A stretch of 37,729 bases of DNA from an uncultured Lachnospiraceae bacterium (GCA_947246015.1 CAMXQE010000036.1:1-37729), one strand, 5' to 3'. Positions 7,637 through 16,823 are shown, counted from the stretch's first letter. Numbers and translations: made by a program. The notes: generated from the sequence alone by a model not told the origin.

Positions 7637-8872
7637 ATGGCAGATGTAAAACCTTTTAAAGCAATCCGGCCCAGAAGCGGATTGGAAGACCGGATTGCTG
7701 CGTTGCCCTATGATGTTTATAACAGGGAGGAAGCAAAGCGGGAAGTGATGAGGGAACCGCTTTCGTTTTTGAGAATCGACCGGGCGGAGACACAGTTCAC
7801 CGATGATGTGGATATTTATGCGGACTGTGTATACAAAAAGGCGCATGACCTGTTGTGGGAGATGGTAAAGGACGGAGACTTCGTGGAGGAGACGCTGGAT
7901 TGTTATTATGTTTATGAGCTGGTGATGGACGGCAGGGCGCAGACTGGTATTGCAGCCTGTGCTTCCGTAGATGATTATAGAAATCAGGTTATCAGAAAGC
8001 ATGAAAATACGAGGGCGGACAAGGAAATAGACCGTATCCGCCATGTGGATGTCTGCGGGGCGCAGACCGGTCCCATTTTCCTGGCATACCGTTCCAGACC
8101 GGAAATCAACGAAGAAGTGGCAAGAGTAAAGACGGAAGCGCCGCTTTATGATTTTTCTTCGCCGGACGGTATTATCCACAGGGTATGGCGGATTGCAGAA
8201 GAACGGGCAGTGAAGAGAATCAGGCAGGCCTTTGCAGAAGTCGGGAATATCTATATCGCGGACGGACATCACAGGTGCGCTTCCGCAGTAAAAGTTTCCG
8301 GAATGCGCAGGGAAGCAATGCCCGCTTATACGGGGAAAGAGGAGTTCAATTATTTCCTTTCCGTACTTTTCCCTGACGATCAGCTGATGATTATGGATTA
8401 CAACCGGGTTGTGAAAGATTTGAACGGATTGGAGGAGACGGAATTCCTGAGCCGGATAGAGAAGGCTTTTGAAGTAGAAAAAGTGGGGGCGGAGCCGTAC
8501 CGTCCGGAGCGGAAAGGGACGTTCGGCATGTATCTGGGCGACTGCTGGTACCGTCTGACGGTAAAGGAGCCGCCGCTTGGGACGAATCCGGTGGCGGCAC
8601 TGGATGTGGCGGTTTTGCAGGAACGGCTGTTTGGGCCTGTGCTTGGAATCGAAGACCCCAAAACAGATAAAAGGATTGACTTCGTTGGGGGAATTCGTGG
8701 ACTTGATGAATTGGAACGGAGAGTACATACGGATTGTAAGGCTGCATTTTCCATGTATCCTACTTCCATTCAGGAATTATTTGCAGTATCTGATGCAGGT
8801 ATGCTGATGCCGCCTAAGTCTACATGGTTCGAGCCGAAACTGAGGAGCGGTTTGTTCATCCACAGGATTTGA
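7637..8872 (+). CDS. DUF1015 family protein
   Basis: This 411-residue protein matches the DUF1015 family by its opening (VKPFKAIRP with ALPYDVYNREEA) and by the hallmark central motif YIADGHHRCASA, about residue 210, a conserved Asp-Gly-His-His-Arg likely to form an active or binding site. The family is widespread in anaerobes and often sits near serine biosynthesis genes, but its reaction is not established to my knowledge, and no such neighbour is present here. ATG 7637 was chosen over the in-frame GTG 7622 because GAGGA lies eight bases upstream of the ATG. It is cytoplasmic by appearance. The branching-enzyme gene follows 77 bp later on the same strand. Confidence 0.85.
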   Translation: MADVKPFKAIRPRSGLEDRIAALPYDVYNREEAKREVMREPLSFLRIDRAETQFTDDVDIYADCVYKKAHDLLWEMVKDGDFVEETLDCYYVYELVMDGRAQTGIAACASVDDYRNQVIRKHENTRADKEIDRIRHVDVCGAQTGPIFLAYRSRPEINEEVARVKTEAPLYDFSSPDGIIHRVWRIAEERAVKRIRQAFAEVGNIYIADGHHRCASAVKVSGMRREAMPAYTGKEEFNYFLSVLFPDDQLMIMDYNRVVKDLNGLEETEFLSRIEKAFEVEKVGAEPYRPERKGTFGMYLGDCWYRLTVKEPPLGTNPVAALDVAVLQERLFGPVLGIEDPKTDKRIDFVGGIRGLDELERRVHTDCKAAFSMYPTSIQELFAVSDAGMLMPPKSTWFEPKLRSGLFIHRI

Positions 8873-8949
8873 TGCGGCTGGGACTGAAAATCAGAAGGAA
8901 TGTTTTGCATAAATGAAAATCGTGCCGCGGCGCGAGGATGGGAGAGCGT

Positions 8950-11592
8950 ATGAACAATAAACTGTACAAATTAATGAATTGGCCTGAAATAGAAGAAATC
9001 ATTTATTCGGAGTCGGACAATCCGCACCGGCTGCTGGGCGCTCATGTGACCGGCAGCAATACACTGGTTCAGGCATATCTGCCGGGAGCGAAAAGCGTGA
9101 TACTGCAGAATAAGGCGGAAAAGAAAAATTATGAAATGGAGCAGGCGGACGAAGAAGGTTTTTTCGCTGTGCTTGTTCCGGGCAAAACGAAATTTTCTTA
9201 TGAGTATATTGCCGAGTACGAAGACGGCAGTTTGAAAAAGATAAAGGATGCATATAATTTCCCGCCGCAGATTACGGACAGTGATATGGAAAAGTTTGCA
9301 GCCGGAATCCATTATACGATTTATGAGAAGCTGGGAGCGCATCCCATGGAGATAGACGGTGTGAGAGGGGTCAGCTTTGCGGTTTGGGCGCCCAATGCCG
9401 TACGGGTCAGCACAGTGGGAGATTTTAACGGCTGGGATGGCAGGGTACATCAGATGCGCCGGCTGAAGGACTCCGGTATTTTTGAGATATTCATTCCGGA
9501 TGCGAAGGCAGGGGATAATTATAAATATGAGATAAAGATAAAAGGCGGACTGACTTTCCTGAAGGCAGACCCATATGCGTTCGGCCAGCAGATGCGCCCG
9601 GATACTGCATCCGTGGTAAGGGAAAGCACGGGTAATCAGGGCGTGAAATGGGAAGATGAGAAGTGGATTGCCGGAAGAAAGGAGAGACAGGGGCGGGATA
9701 AACCTGTCAGTATTTATGAATTATATCTCGGCTCTTTCCGGCAGACGGAGGACGGCGGTTATCTGAATTACCGTGAGCTGGCGCCCCTGATTATTGATTA
9801 TGTGAAGGAAATGGGATATACCCATATCGAACTGATGCCTGTAATGGAGCATCCTTTTGACGGTTCCTGGGGGTATCAGGTAATCGGCTATTATGCGCCT
9901 ACGGCCAGATACGGGACGAATGAAGATTTTAAATATTTCATGAATGAGATGCATAAAGCGGGGATTGGCGTTATTTTGGACTGGGTTCCGGCGCATTTCC
10001 CAAGAGATACTTACGGTTTGTCCAATTTTGACGGAACCTGTCTTTATGAGCATCAGGACCCACGAAAGGGATTCCATCCTCATTGGGGAACCCTGATTTA
10101 TAATTACGGCAGGCCGCAGGTCTCCAATTACCTGATTGCCAATGCTCTTTACTGGATTGAACAGTATCACGCAGACGGAATCCGCATGGATGCGGTAGCT
10201 TCCATGCTGTATCTGGATTATGGTAAGAGCGACGGCCAGTGGGTGGCAAATATGTATGGCGGGCATGAGAATCTGGAAGCGGTAGAACTGTTAAAGCATC
10301 TGAATTCCGTGGTGAAGAGAAGGAATCCGGGAGTTTTGATGATTGCCGAAGAATCCACCGCATGGCCAAAGATAACGGGAGATGTGGAGGATAACGGGCT
10401 TGGCTTTGACATAAAATGGAATATGGGCTGGATGAATGATTATCTGGGTTATATCGCATACGACCCTTATTTCCGGGCACACCATCACAACGAACTGACA
10501 TTCAGCATGATATATGCTTACAGTGAGAATTTCATGCTGGTCTTTTCCCATGATGAAGTCGTGCATGGAAAAGGAACCCTGATTGGAAAGATGCCCGGCG
10601 AAATCAAGGATAAATTTGCAAATCTGCGGCTGACTTATGCCTATATGATGCTGCATCCCGGCAAAAAACTGCTGTTTATGGGGCAGGATATCGCGGAATT
10701 TGACGAGTGGAATGAGACACGGGAAGTAGAGTGGGGGCTGACGCAGTATGACAGCCACAAGGGAGTGCAGAAGCTGGTAAAAGCGCTGAACCGGCTCTAT
10801 GTTACCTATCCGGCAATGTATCAGTGCGATATGTCATGGGAAGGGTTCGAGTGGATTAACTGCATCCGTGCCAACGACTGTATGCTGGCGTTTATGCGCA
10901 AGACCGGAAAACCGGAGGAGACGCTGATTGCGGTAGCGAATTTTGCCAATGTACGCAAAGAATTTACGATAGGGGTTCCGTTTGACGGAAAGTATCGGGA
11001 AATATTGAATACGGATGATAAAGAATACGGTGGAGACGGTATGGTCAATGCCGGGGAGGTCTGCTCGGAGGAAGGGGAATATGACGGCAAGCCGGCTTCT
11101 ATCCATATGGTAAGCGCACCGCTTTCCATAAGCGTTTTTGATTATACGCCTTATACCGAGGAAGAGAAAGAAGAGATTGCCAGAAAGAAAGCAGAGATAC
11201 TGCGCCGGGAAAAAGAAGAGGCGATGGAGCGGGAACGTCAGGAAAAAATAGCTGCTCTGGAGCAGGAAAGGCTGGAAAAGGAAGCGGAAGCGGAGAGAGC
11301 GTTAAAAGAAGCGGAAGAGGCAAAGAGGCACGCGGAACAAATGCTGAAGGAAGCGGAAGCGGCAAAGGCGGAGGAAGAGAAGATTCTGAAAGAGAGCAGG
11401 GAATCTGCGGAAAAAGAAGCCGCAAGACAGGCAGCGGAAAAAGAACGGCAGGCGGAAAATGCAGTGGAAAATGCATCCGCAGAGTCTGTACCGGAGAAAC
11501 CCGCTGCAAAAGCAGCCGGAGCCGGTAAGACAGCCGGAACGAAAAAAGCAGCCGGAAGAACGAAAAAAACGGGGCGTCCGGGAAAAAAATAG
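8950..11592 (+). CDS. glgB: 1,4-alpha-glucan branching enzyme with C-terminal charged extension
   Basis: GlgB cuts alpha-1,4-glucan chains and re-attaches them by alpha-1,6 bonds during glycogen synthesis. Two CBM48-like modules come first (about residues 1-105 and 110-225, the latter with VGDFNGWDG), then the GH13 barrel. Catalytic motifs are intact: ILDWVPAHF, nucleophile Asp414 in DGIRMDAVA, acid/base Glu467 in MIAEEST, and Asp535 in SHDEVVHGKG. The catalytic part and C-terminal beta domain end near residue 730. About 150 extra residues follow: a long Glu/Lys/Ala/Arg coiled coil (735-840) and a Lys/Ala/Gly-rich basic tail. Ordinary GlgB proteins are about 630-750 residues and lack this tail. 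ATG 8950 has GGGAG five bases upstream; ATG 8938 lacks a spaced ribosome binding site. No other glycogen gene is in the window. Confidence 0.95.
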   Translation: MNNKLYKLMNWPEIEEIIYSESDNPHRLLGAHVTGSNTLVQAYLPGAKSVILQNKAEKKNYEMEQADEEGFFAVLVPGKTKFSYEYIAEYEDGSLKKIKDAYNFPPQITDSDMEKFAAGIHYTIYEKLGAHPMEIDGVRGVSFAVWAPNAVRVSTVGDFNGWDGRVHQMRRLKDSGIFEIFIPDAKAGDNYKYEIKIKGGLTFLKADPYAFGQQMRPDTASVVRESTGNQGVKWEDEKWIAGRKERQGRDKPVSIYELYLGSFRQTEDGGYLNYRELAPLIIDYVKEMGYTHIELMPVMEHPFDGSWGYQVIGYYAPTARYGTNEDFKYFMNEMHKAGIGVILDWVPAHFPRDTYGLSNFDGTCLYEHQDPRKGFHPHWGTLIYNYGRPQVSNYLIANALYWIEQYHADGIRMDAVASMLYLDYGKSDGQWVANMYGGHENLEAVELLKHLNSVVKRRNPGVLMIAEESTAWPKITGDVEDNGLGFDIKWNMGWMNDYLGYIAYDPYFRAHHHNELTFSMIYAYSENFMLVFSHDEVVHGKGTLIGKMPGEIKDKFANLRLTYAYMMLHPGKKLLFMGQDIAEFDEWNETREVEWGLTQYDSHKGVQKLVKALNRLYVTYPAMYQCDMSWEGFEWINCIRANDCMLAFMRKTGKPEETLIAVANFANVRKEFTIGVPFDGKYREILNTDDKEYGGDGMVNAGEVCSEEGEYDGKPASIHMVSAPLSISVFDYTPYTEEEKEEIARKKAEILRREKEEAMERERQEKIAALEQERLEKEAEAERALKEAEEAKRHAEQMLKEAEAAKAEEEKILKESRESAEKEAARQAAEKERQAENAVENASAESVPEKPAAKAAGAGKTAGTKKAAGRTKKTGRPGKK

Positions 11593-11644
11593 ACGCAGAC
11601 CGGAAATAAGGGAATCGGAAATCAAAGATTTTTAGGAGCAGGGA

Positions 11645-12526
11645 ATGGAGTATCTGAGGATGTTACTGTCATTTGCAACAGAGGATGAAATCGATATTGG
11701 AATAATCGAGAAATTTCTTAAGGAATTGCCGGAGAAAGCATGGAATCTGGGCGTCAGGGTGCTCCTTTCCATTATTGTACTGTTTATCGGTATCCAGATT
11801 ATTAAATTAATTCGGAAAATCGTAAAGAATTCCCTTAAAAGGGGAAATGCGGATAAAGGGGTCATACAGTTTGCGGATTCCTTTGTGAAAACCTCCCTGT
11901 ATGCGCTGCTGATTATTACAATCGCATCCGGATTTGGGCTGGATGCCGCAAGTATTCTCGCATTGCTCGGGTCGGCAGGCGTGGCCATCGGACTGGCTAT
12001 TCAGGGAAGCCTGGCAAATTTTGTCGGCGGCGTCCTGATACTTTTGCTAAAGCCCTTCAAGGTAGGGGATTATATTAAAGAGGACGGCGGCGGGAATGAA
12101 GGAACGGTGACAACGATTGAACTTTTTTATACGAAACTGACAACGCCGGATAATAAGGTGATTGTCCTGCCGAACGGTACGCTTGCCAATTCAAGTTTAA
12201 CTAATGTAACGGCATGTGACAGCAGAAGGATGGACCTTATCGTGGGAATATCCTATGATTCGGATATCCGCCAGGCAAAAGAGGTATTACAGCGGGTATT
12301 GGAAGAAGATGAAGCAGTATTAAAGGATAAGGATTATTTTGTATATGTGGATGAACTGGCGGAGAGTTCGGTGAATATCGGCGTCAGGTGCTGGTTTTCC
12401 ATGGATGATTTCTGGCAGGGGAAATGGCGGGTGACGGAGAATGTGAAATATGCATTGGATGAAGCCGGCATCAATATCCCCTATCCGCAGATGGAGGTGC
12501 ATTGGGAGAAAAAAACGGAGGAATAA
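11645..12526 (+). CDS. MscS-family mechanosensitive channel
   Basis: This 293-residue membrane protein releases solutes on hypo-osmotic shock. Transmembrane helices are visible near residues 35-60 (VLLSIIVLFIGIQIIKLI), 80-102 and 105-130. The last is the Gly/Ala-rich pore helix GSAGVAIGLAIQGSLANFVG followed by VLILLLKPFKVGDYI, the diagnostic MscS block. The cytoplasmic beta and alpha/beta domains follow (VTTIELFYTKLTTPDNKVIV, then LPNGTLANSSLTN). Length fits the small MscS class (about 280-300). AGGAGC lies six bases before ATG 11645. It follows glgB by 52 bp with no terminator seen between them. Confidence 0.93.
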   Translation: MEYLRMLLSFATEDEIDIGIIEKFLKELPEKAWNLGVRVLLSIIVLFIGIQIIKLIRKIVKNSLKRGNADKGVIQFADSFVKTSLYALLIITIASGFGLDAASILALLGSAGVAIGLAIQGSLANFVGGVLILLLKPFKVGDYIKEDGGGNEGTVTTIELFYTKLTTPDNKVIVLPNGTLANSSLTNVTACDSRRMDLIVGISYDSDIRQAKEVLQRVLEEDEAVLKDKDYFVYVDELAESSVNIGVRCWFSMDDFWQGKWRVTENVKYALDEAGINIPYPQMEVHWEKKTEE

Positions 12527-12569
12527 ACGGATTAACAGAAAAAAGCAGGCAGCATTATGAGATGACATG

Positions 12570-12616
12570 CTGACGGAAATTATGCCATGATTGGAAAACA
12601 TAGTCATGGCAGTCAG
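12570..12616 (+). other. Nested hairpin downstream of the MscS gene
   Basis: TGCCATGA (12583-12590) pairs with TCATGGCA (12604-12611), and an outer CTGAC (12570-12574) pairs with GTCAG (12612-12616). No T-run follows. It could be a weak terminator or a leader structure of the chemotaxis receptor gene; its function is unknown. Confidence 0.5.
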
Positions 12617-12756
12617 ATGAAGGGCTGAAAATACAAGAGAGTAAATATGTGAAACATAGGATTTGTGTCGGCGCGTTGCCTTGGTATGGATTCGATGTGG
12701 CATGTAATGCGGAACGGATAATATCAAATGAAGGCAACGCAGAAATGAGGGCAATA

Positions 12757-14772
12757 ATGCGGAAGGAAAATGAGGAGAGTACAGACAGAAAGAAAGGTGA
12801 GGGTCAGTTTATCAGTATTGAGAAGAAAATTTCAAGCCGGTTTGGCATGGTAGTCAGTTTATGCTGTATCATACTGGGAGTTATTACATCAGTTCTAAGC
12901 TATATATCTTCAATCAGTGCAGTTTCGGAAACCATTGACAATACTTCTGATGTGGCTGCAGATTATGTGTCTGCATCACTTGGGCAATATATTGCAATTG
13001 CATATGAAACGGGGAGCATTGCACGGCTTGCAGACCCGGAGAGAACGGCGGAAGAGAAAAATACGATCCTGCAGCAGAGAATTAAAGACCATGATTTCAG
13101 CGGAGGGTTTCTTCTTGACAGCAGCGGTGTGGATGTGATTTCAGGAAGGGATTTGTCCGGCAGTGTTTGTTTTAAGGAAGCCATGAAGGGAAATACATAC
13201 GTATCCACGCCGGCATACAGCGATGTCACAGATACGGTATCGTTTGCGGTATCCGCTCCGCTGTGGGAGGACGGTATTCCGGGTACGACGCCGGTTGGCG
13301 CTGTTGTGTACATTCCGGACGGAGAGTGTCTGAATGATATCATGCGTTCGATAAAGATAGGGGATGGCGGAACCGCTTTTATGGTGGATTCGAACGGGAT
13401 TACGATAGCAGATATCAATTCAGAGATTGTCGGTGTGGAAGAGACGACAAAGCTCGGAGACACAGATCCGAAATTAAAGAAATTCAGCGCCATCTGTAAA
13501 AGAATGGTGGCAGGAGAAGACGGTACCGGCACTTATTCATACGGAGGCGTGACAAAGGTAGTTGCCTATTCGCCTGTTCCGGATACGGATGGATGGAGCA
13601 TCGGTATTGCAGCCGTCAGAAATGAATTTATGGGGAAATTTTATTTGGCGCTGGCTCTTACGGTGGTTTTTGTAATCGTATTCACGGTATTGGGGGTTCA
13701 GAACGGAATCCGGCTGGGCAAGGCGGTAGTGAAACCGATTACGGCATCGGTAGAGCGTCTGAAACTTTTGGCGGCGGGAGATTTTCATTCTGATGTGCCG
13801 GTGCCGGAAACAAATGATGAGACGGCAATCCTGATGAACTGTCTTTCCGAGACGATTCAGGATTTGAAAACGGTAGTTTCTGATATCAGCAGCCATCTGG
13901 CAGAACTGGCGGACGGGAATTTTGAGATTGCCATAGAGGAAAATTATAAAGGGGATTTCTCTTTAATCAGTGATTCATTCCGTGATATCGTTGCTTCCTT
14001 AAGCGGGGCAATGAAAGAGATTGACAGCAACGCGGAAAGTGTACAGAAAGGTGCGCAGGATTTGGCGGGCGCTGCACAGCTGCTTGCAGAAGGCGCGACA
14101 GACCAGGCAAGCGCCATTGAGGAGCTGACGGCCACCATTACGGATATTTCGGAGAAAATACATATAAATGCGGAAAATGCAGAAAAGGCTAAGACGGTTG
14201 TCGGGAGTATGAACCAGCGGGTGGTTGAGAGCAACCGGCAGATGCAGCAGAATACGGAGGCAATGGCCAAAATCAGGGAAGCTTCCGATAAGATTGCGGA
14301 AATTATCAGCAGCATCGAAGAAATTGCAGACCAGACGAATCTGCTTGCGCTGAATGCATCAATTGAGGCGGCGAGGGCAGGAGAAGCGGGCAAAGGCTTT
14401 GCAGTGGTTGCTACCCAGGTAGGGATACTTGCAGAACAGAGTTCGGAAGCGGCAAGGAATACCAATGACCTGATAAAGAATGCGATTATGGCTGTGGAAG
14501 ACGGGACAAGGCTTGCGAAGTCAGCGGCGGAATCCCTGTTTGCCGTAGTAGAGAATGCAAGAGAGGTAGATAAATCCATTTCTGAAATTTCAGAGGCATC
14601 TGAGAACCAGGCGGAGGCTGCAGCTCAGGTTACATTGGGCATTACCCAGATTGCGGAAGTGGTGGAATCAAATTCAGCGACTTCGGAGGAATGTGCGGCT
14701 GCATCGGAAGAATTGTCAGGACAAGCGGATCTTCTGAAAGAACTGGTTGGAAGGTTCCGGTATTTTGCATGA
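12757..14772 (+). CDS. Methyl-accepting chemotaxis protein
   Basis: A transmembrane receptor of about 671 residues. A first membrane helix (about 30-52) is followed by a large extracytoplasmic dCache-type sensor (about 55-290, with [20 protein letters not shown] and [20 protein letters not shown]), a second helix (about 294-315), a HAMP linker (about 317-370), and a cytoplasmic methyl-accepting coiled coil whose hairpin tip is intact near residues 520-545 ([20 protein letters not shown]). No C-terminal CheR-docking pentapeptide is present. The open frame continues upstream to 12649, but ATG 12757 has GAGGG five bases before it; ATG 12745 is another candidate. The ligand cannot be read from sequence; dCache receptors often bind amino acids or other small metabolites. 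No other chemotaxis or flagellar gene is nearby. Confidence 0.93.
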   Translation: MRKENEESTDRKKGEGQFISIEKKISSRFGMVVSLCCIILGVITSVLSYISSISAVSETIDNTSDVAADYVSASLGQYIAIAYETGSIARLADPERTAEEKNTILQQRIKDHDFSGGFLLDSSGVDVISGRDLSGSVCFKEAMKGNTYVSTPAYSDVTDTVSFAVSAPLWEDGIPGTTPVGAVVYIPDGECLNDIMRSIKIGDGGTAFMVDSNGITIADINSEIVGVEETTKLGDTDPKLKKFSAICKRMVAGEDGTGTYSYGGVTKVVAYSPVPDTDGWSIGIAAVRNEFMGKFYLALALTVVFVIVFTVLGVQNGIRLGKAVVKPITASVERLKLLAAGDFHSDVPVPETNDETAILMNCLSETIQDLKTVVSDISSHLAELADGNFEIAIEENYKGDFSLISDSFRDIVASLSGAMKEIDSNAESVQKGAQDLAGAAQLLAEGATDQASAIEELTATITDISEKIHINAENAEKAKTVVGSMNQRVVESNRQMQQNTEAMAKIREASDKIAEIISSIEEIADQTNLLALNASIEAARAGEAGKGFAVVATQVGILAEQSSEAARNTNDLIKNAIMAVEDGTRLAKSAAESLFAVVENAREVDKSISEISEASENQAEAAAQVTLGITQIAEVVESNSATSEECAAASEELSGQADLLKELVGRFRYFA

Positions 14773-14789
14773 TTTAGCCGTTTCATTGT

Positions 14790-14832
14790 ATCAGTCCCTG
14801 AGATGCCGTAACATGGCATCTCAGGGACTGAT
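14790..14832 (+). terminator. Perfect 18-bp hairpin after the chemotaxis receptor
   Basis: ATCAGTCCCTGAGATGCC (14790-14807) pairs perfectly with the segment at 14815-14832 across a 7-base loop. The placement 17 bp after the stop suggests a terminator, but neither strand carries a T-run after the stem, so it is either a non-canonical terminator or a stability element. Confidence 0.6.
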
Positions 14833-14870
14833 GAAAGAATAGAGTTTTGAGAGAGACATTGGAATATTCA

Positions 14871-14936
14871 GAATTTTGAAAAATTTTGAAAAATTTAAAA
14901 AATTTCCTTGCAAAAAATCCAATTACCATATATAAT
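14871..14936 (+). promoter_or_regulatory. tRNA-Thr promoter with phased A/T tracts (UP-like element)
   Basis: The -35 TTGCAA (14908-14913) and perfect -10 TATAAT (14931-14936) are 17 bp apart, 34 bp before the tRNA. Directly upstream, three 10-bp units of the type AAATTTTGAA (14871-14900) place A/T tracts once per helical turn, as in UP elements or intrinsically curved promoter DNA. Confidence 0.85.
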
Positions 14937-14970
14937 AACTTTTGGTATCAGGCATATGCGATATCCAAGC

Positions 14971-15043
<73 letters not shown>

Positions 15044-15080
15044 TATTAAAAATTACATTTCTAAAAATATATTTTTAAAG

Positions 15081-15115
15081 CATATTTTTCACATCTGTGA
15101 GAGATATGTTTTTTT
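15081..15115 (+). terminator. Rho-independent terminator of tRNA-Thr
   Basis: CATATTTTTCAC (15081-15092) pairs with GTGAGAGATATG (15097-15108), with G-T wobbles, around a 4-base loop, followed by seven T. Repeat copy A begins two bases after the T-run. Confidence 0.85.
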
Positions 15116-15117
15116 AT

Positions 15118-15204
15118 GCACAGAGGCATCCAAAGGAAGTGTGTCAGCAGAGCTGACGGATGCTCCGCGCGGCGAGTAGGGAGAGAAATCTCCCCTGTCT
15201 GATT
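15118..15204 (+). repeat. Interspersed structured repeat, copy A
   Basis: This 87-bp member of the six-copy family starts GCACAG right after the tRNA terminator T-run and ends in GATT. The outer stem pairs GAGGCATCC with GGATGCTCC (one mismatch, one wobble), the inner hairpin GTCAGC with GCTGAC, and a second hairpin GGGAGA with TCTCCC around a GAAA loop. It lies between the tRNA and the convergent ybjQ-family gene. Confidence 0.88.
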
Positions 15205-15212
15205 AAGACTTT

Positions 15213-15524
15213 TTATATGAACTTTACGGCTGTTCCATAAGCCATGACTTCTGCGGCTCCCTGCATGACTGCGGCGGAAGCATAGCGGATATTGACGACG
15301 GCATCTGCACCGAGGGATTCTGCTTCCGCAACCATTCTTTTAGTAGCCAGAGACCTTGCCTCGTTCATCATTTCCGTATAGGCGCCCAGTTCCCCTCCTA
15401 CGATGGTTTTGAAGCCCTGTGTGATATCCCTGCCGATATTTTTTGATTGTATCGTACTTCCTTTCACAAGTCCCAGCATTTCAAAATTTTTTCCAGTAAT
15501 GTAATCAGTGTTTACTAAGAGCAT
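15213..15524 (-). CDS. YbjQ/UPF0145 family protein
   Basis: This 103-residue protein is a full-length member of the YbjQ (UPF0145) family, annotated in databases as a heavy-metal-binding domain. The diagnostic segments are MLLVNTDYITGKNFEMLGLV at the start, GSTIQSKNIGRDITQGFK, and EAESLGADAVVNIRYAS. The family forms small oligomers and its physiological role is not settled. AAGG in the leader lies a suitable distance before ATG 15524. It is transcribed alone from a strong promoter covered by a long perfect palindrome, so expression is probably switched on only when a repressor is released. The similar operator over the GntR/ABC promoter suggests control by that GntR protein. Confidence 0.9.
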   Translation of the reverse strand: MLLVNTDYITGKNFEMLGLVKGSTIQSKNIGRDITQGFKTIVGGELGAYTEMMNEARSLATKRMVAEAESLGADAVVNIRYASAAVMQGAAEVMAYGTAVKFI

Positions 15525-15547
15525 TTTTCGTTATCCTTTCTTTGATT

Positions 15548-15627
15548 AGTTATATTGTCTTTAATAGTTATATTGTATTACTTTATTAATACAATATAAC
15601 TATAAATCATCCCGGTTTAATTGTCAA
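15548..15627 (-). promoter_or_regulatory. Strong promoter with long perfect operator upstream of the YbjQ gene
   Basis: On the minus strand a perfect -35 TTGACA (15622-15627) and -10 TATAGT (15599-15604) are 17 bp apart. A perfect 17-bp inverted repeat, arms ATAGTTATATTGTATTA (15564-15580) and its complement (15587-15603) around six bases, starts within the -10 and covers the start point. A further half-site AGTTATATTGT repeats directly at 15548-15558. This is the geometry of a steric repressor site. The core GTATTA...TAATAC recurs in the operator at 22328-22358. Confidence 0.88.
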
Positions 15628-15644
15628 TAAAAAACTAAAAAGGA

Positions 15645-16823
15645 TTACAATGCGTTGGAAGTGTAAGCCCGGTCTACCTGTATGACCGCAAAGTAGGAAT
15701 CATCCATTCCGCGGATTTCATTTTCCAGATAAGCGGTAATTTCTTCATCCGTATGCTGGTAGTGGAAAGGAACCACGATATCAAAAATGATATTGGTATG
15801 GGTTGGGCCTTCCACGACACGGAAATCGTGGAAGCAGATTTCCGGATAGGAGCTTTTTAATAAATCGGTTACTTTCTGCCTGATGTGATTGGTCCGGACG
15901 TCGTCCATAACGACAGGGTCCATATGTATCACGGCTTCGCAGTGCAGTTCGTCGTGCAGGCGGTGCTCGATATTGTCAATCATATCATGCAGCACGATAA
16001 GGCTGCCGTCTGCCGGTACTTCCGCATGGAGGGAGAGCATAACGCGTCCCGGTCCGTAATCATGAACCACCATATCGTGGATTCCTAAGACGGGGTCATA
16101 GCTCATGACAATCTGCTCCACGTTCCGGACGAAGTCGGGATGGGGCGGCTGACCGAGCAGCGGACTGATAGTATCCCTGGCGGCATCATATCCGGCATAA
16201 AAAATGAAGAGCCCCACTAAAACGCCGCAGTATCCGTCAATCTTCAGGCCGGTAAAATGGCCGATGAGCATGGAGATAAGGACTGTGGCAGTGGAAAGGG
16301 TGTCGCTCAGGCTGTCCGTTGCCGTTGCTTTCATGGCAGAACTGTCAATTTTACGGGCGATGTTTCCGTTGTAGTATGCCATGTAAATCTTGACTGCGAT
16401 GGAAGCCAGCAGAATGCCCATGGTAAGGATACTGAATTCCACCGGCTGCGGGTGAAGGATTTTTCCGAAAGAGGAGCGCACCAGTTCGAAAGCCATAATC
16501 AGGATGGCTACAGATACCAGAAGGCCGGACAGGTATTCAATCCTCCCGTGTCCGAAGGGATGATGCGGGTCCGGCTTCTGGCCGGCCATTTTAAAACCTA
16601 CCAGGGTAATCAGGGAAGAACCGGCATCGGACAGATTGTTGAAAGCATCGGCAGTTACCGCGATGGAATGGCTGAGCAGACCGGCAAGAAATTTGCCCGC
16701 AAAGAGCAGGATATTAAGCGCAATCCCCACACCGCCGCACAGAATGCCGTATGCCTGCCGCACGGCAGGGGAAGAGGTGTTTTCCCTGTCTTTTATAAAT
16801 ATTCCGGCCAGTAATGATATCAT
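15645..16823 (-). CDS. Cation diffusion facilitator transporter, probable manganese exporter
   Basis: This 392-residue CDF protein exports divalent metal in exchange for protons. It has about six membrane helices in the first 215 residues (ILCGGVGIALNILLFAGKFL, HSIAVTADAFNNLSDAGSSL, and others), the conserved HHPFGHGRIEYLSGL loop, and a cytoplasmic C-terminal domain (about 220-390) with VHDYGPGRVMLSLHAEVP. The helix-2 metal site reads Asn-x3-Asp (NNLSD) and helix 5 reads Asp-x3-Asp (DSLSD). From memory, this ND-DD set resembles the streptococcal Mn exporter MntE rather than the His-containing zinc type, so manganese is favoured but not proven. It is longer than minimal CDF proteins (about 300) by an extended C-terminus. 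AAGGAGG precedes ATG 16823 by seven bases. Confidence 0.9.
   Translation of the reverse strand: MISLLAGIFIKDRENTSSPAVRQAYGILCGGVGIALNILLFAGKFLAGLLSHSIAVTADAFNNLSDAGSSLITLVGFKMAGQKPDPHHPFGHGRIEYLSGLLVSVAILIMAFELVRSSFGKILHPQPVEFSILTMGILLASIAVKIYMAYYNGNIARKIDSSAMKATATDSLSDTLSTATVLISMLIGHFTGLKIDGYCGVLVGLFIFYAGYDAARDTISPLLGQPPHPDFVRNVEQIVMSYDPVLGIHDMVVHDYGPGRVMLSLHAEVPADGSLIVLHDMIDNIEHRLHDELHCEAVIHMDPVVMDDVRTNHIRQKVTDLLKSSYPEICFHDFRVVEGPTHTNIIFDIVVPFHYQHTDEEITAYLENEIRGMDDSYFAVIQVDRAYTSNAL

Noticed and set aside
7547..8728. Long minus-strand open frame of 393 codons opposite the DUF1015 gene
   Set aside because: It is antisense to a clearly recognised family member, has no ribosome binding site, and its composition is that of a shadow frame.
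12527..12756. Sigma-28 (flagellar) promoter or cyclic-di-GMP riboswitch before the chemotaxis receptor
   Set aside because: I found neither a TAAA/GCCGATAA pair at proper spacing nor the riboswitch core.
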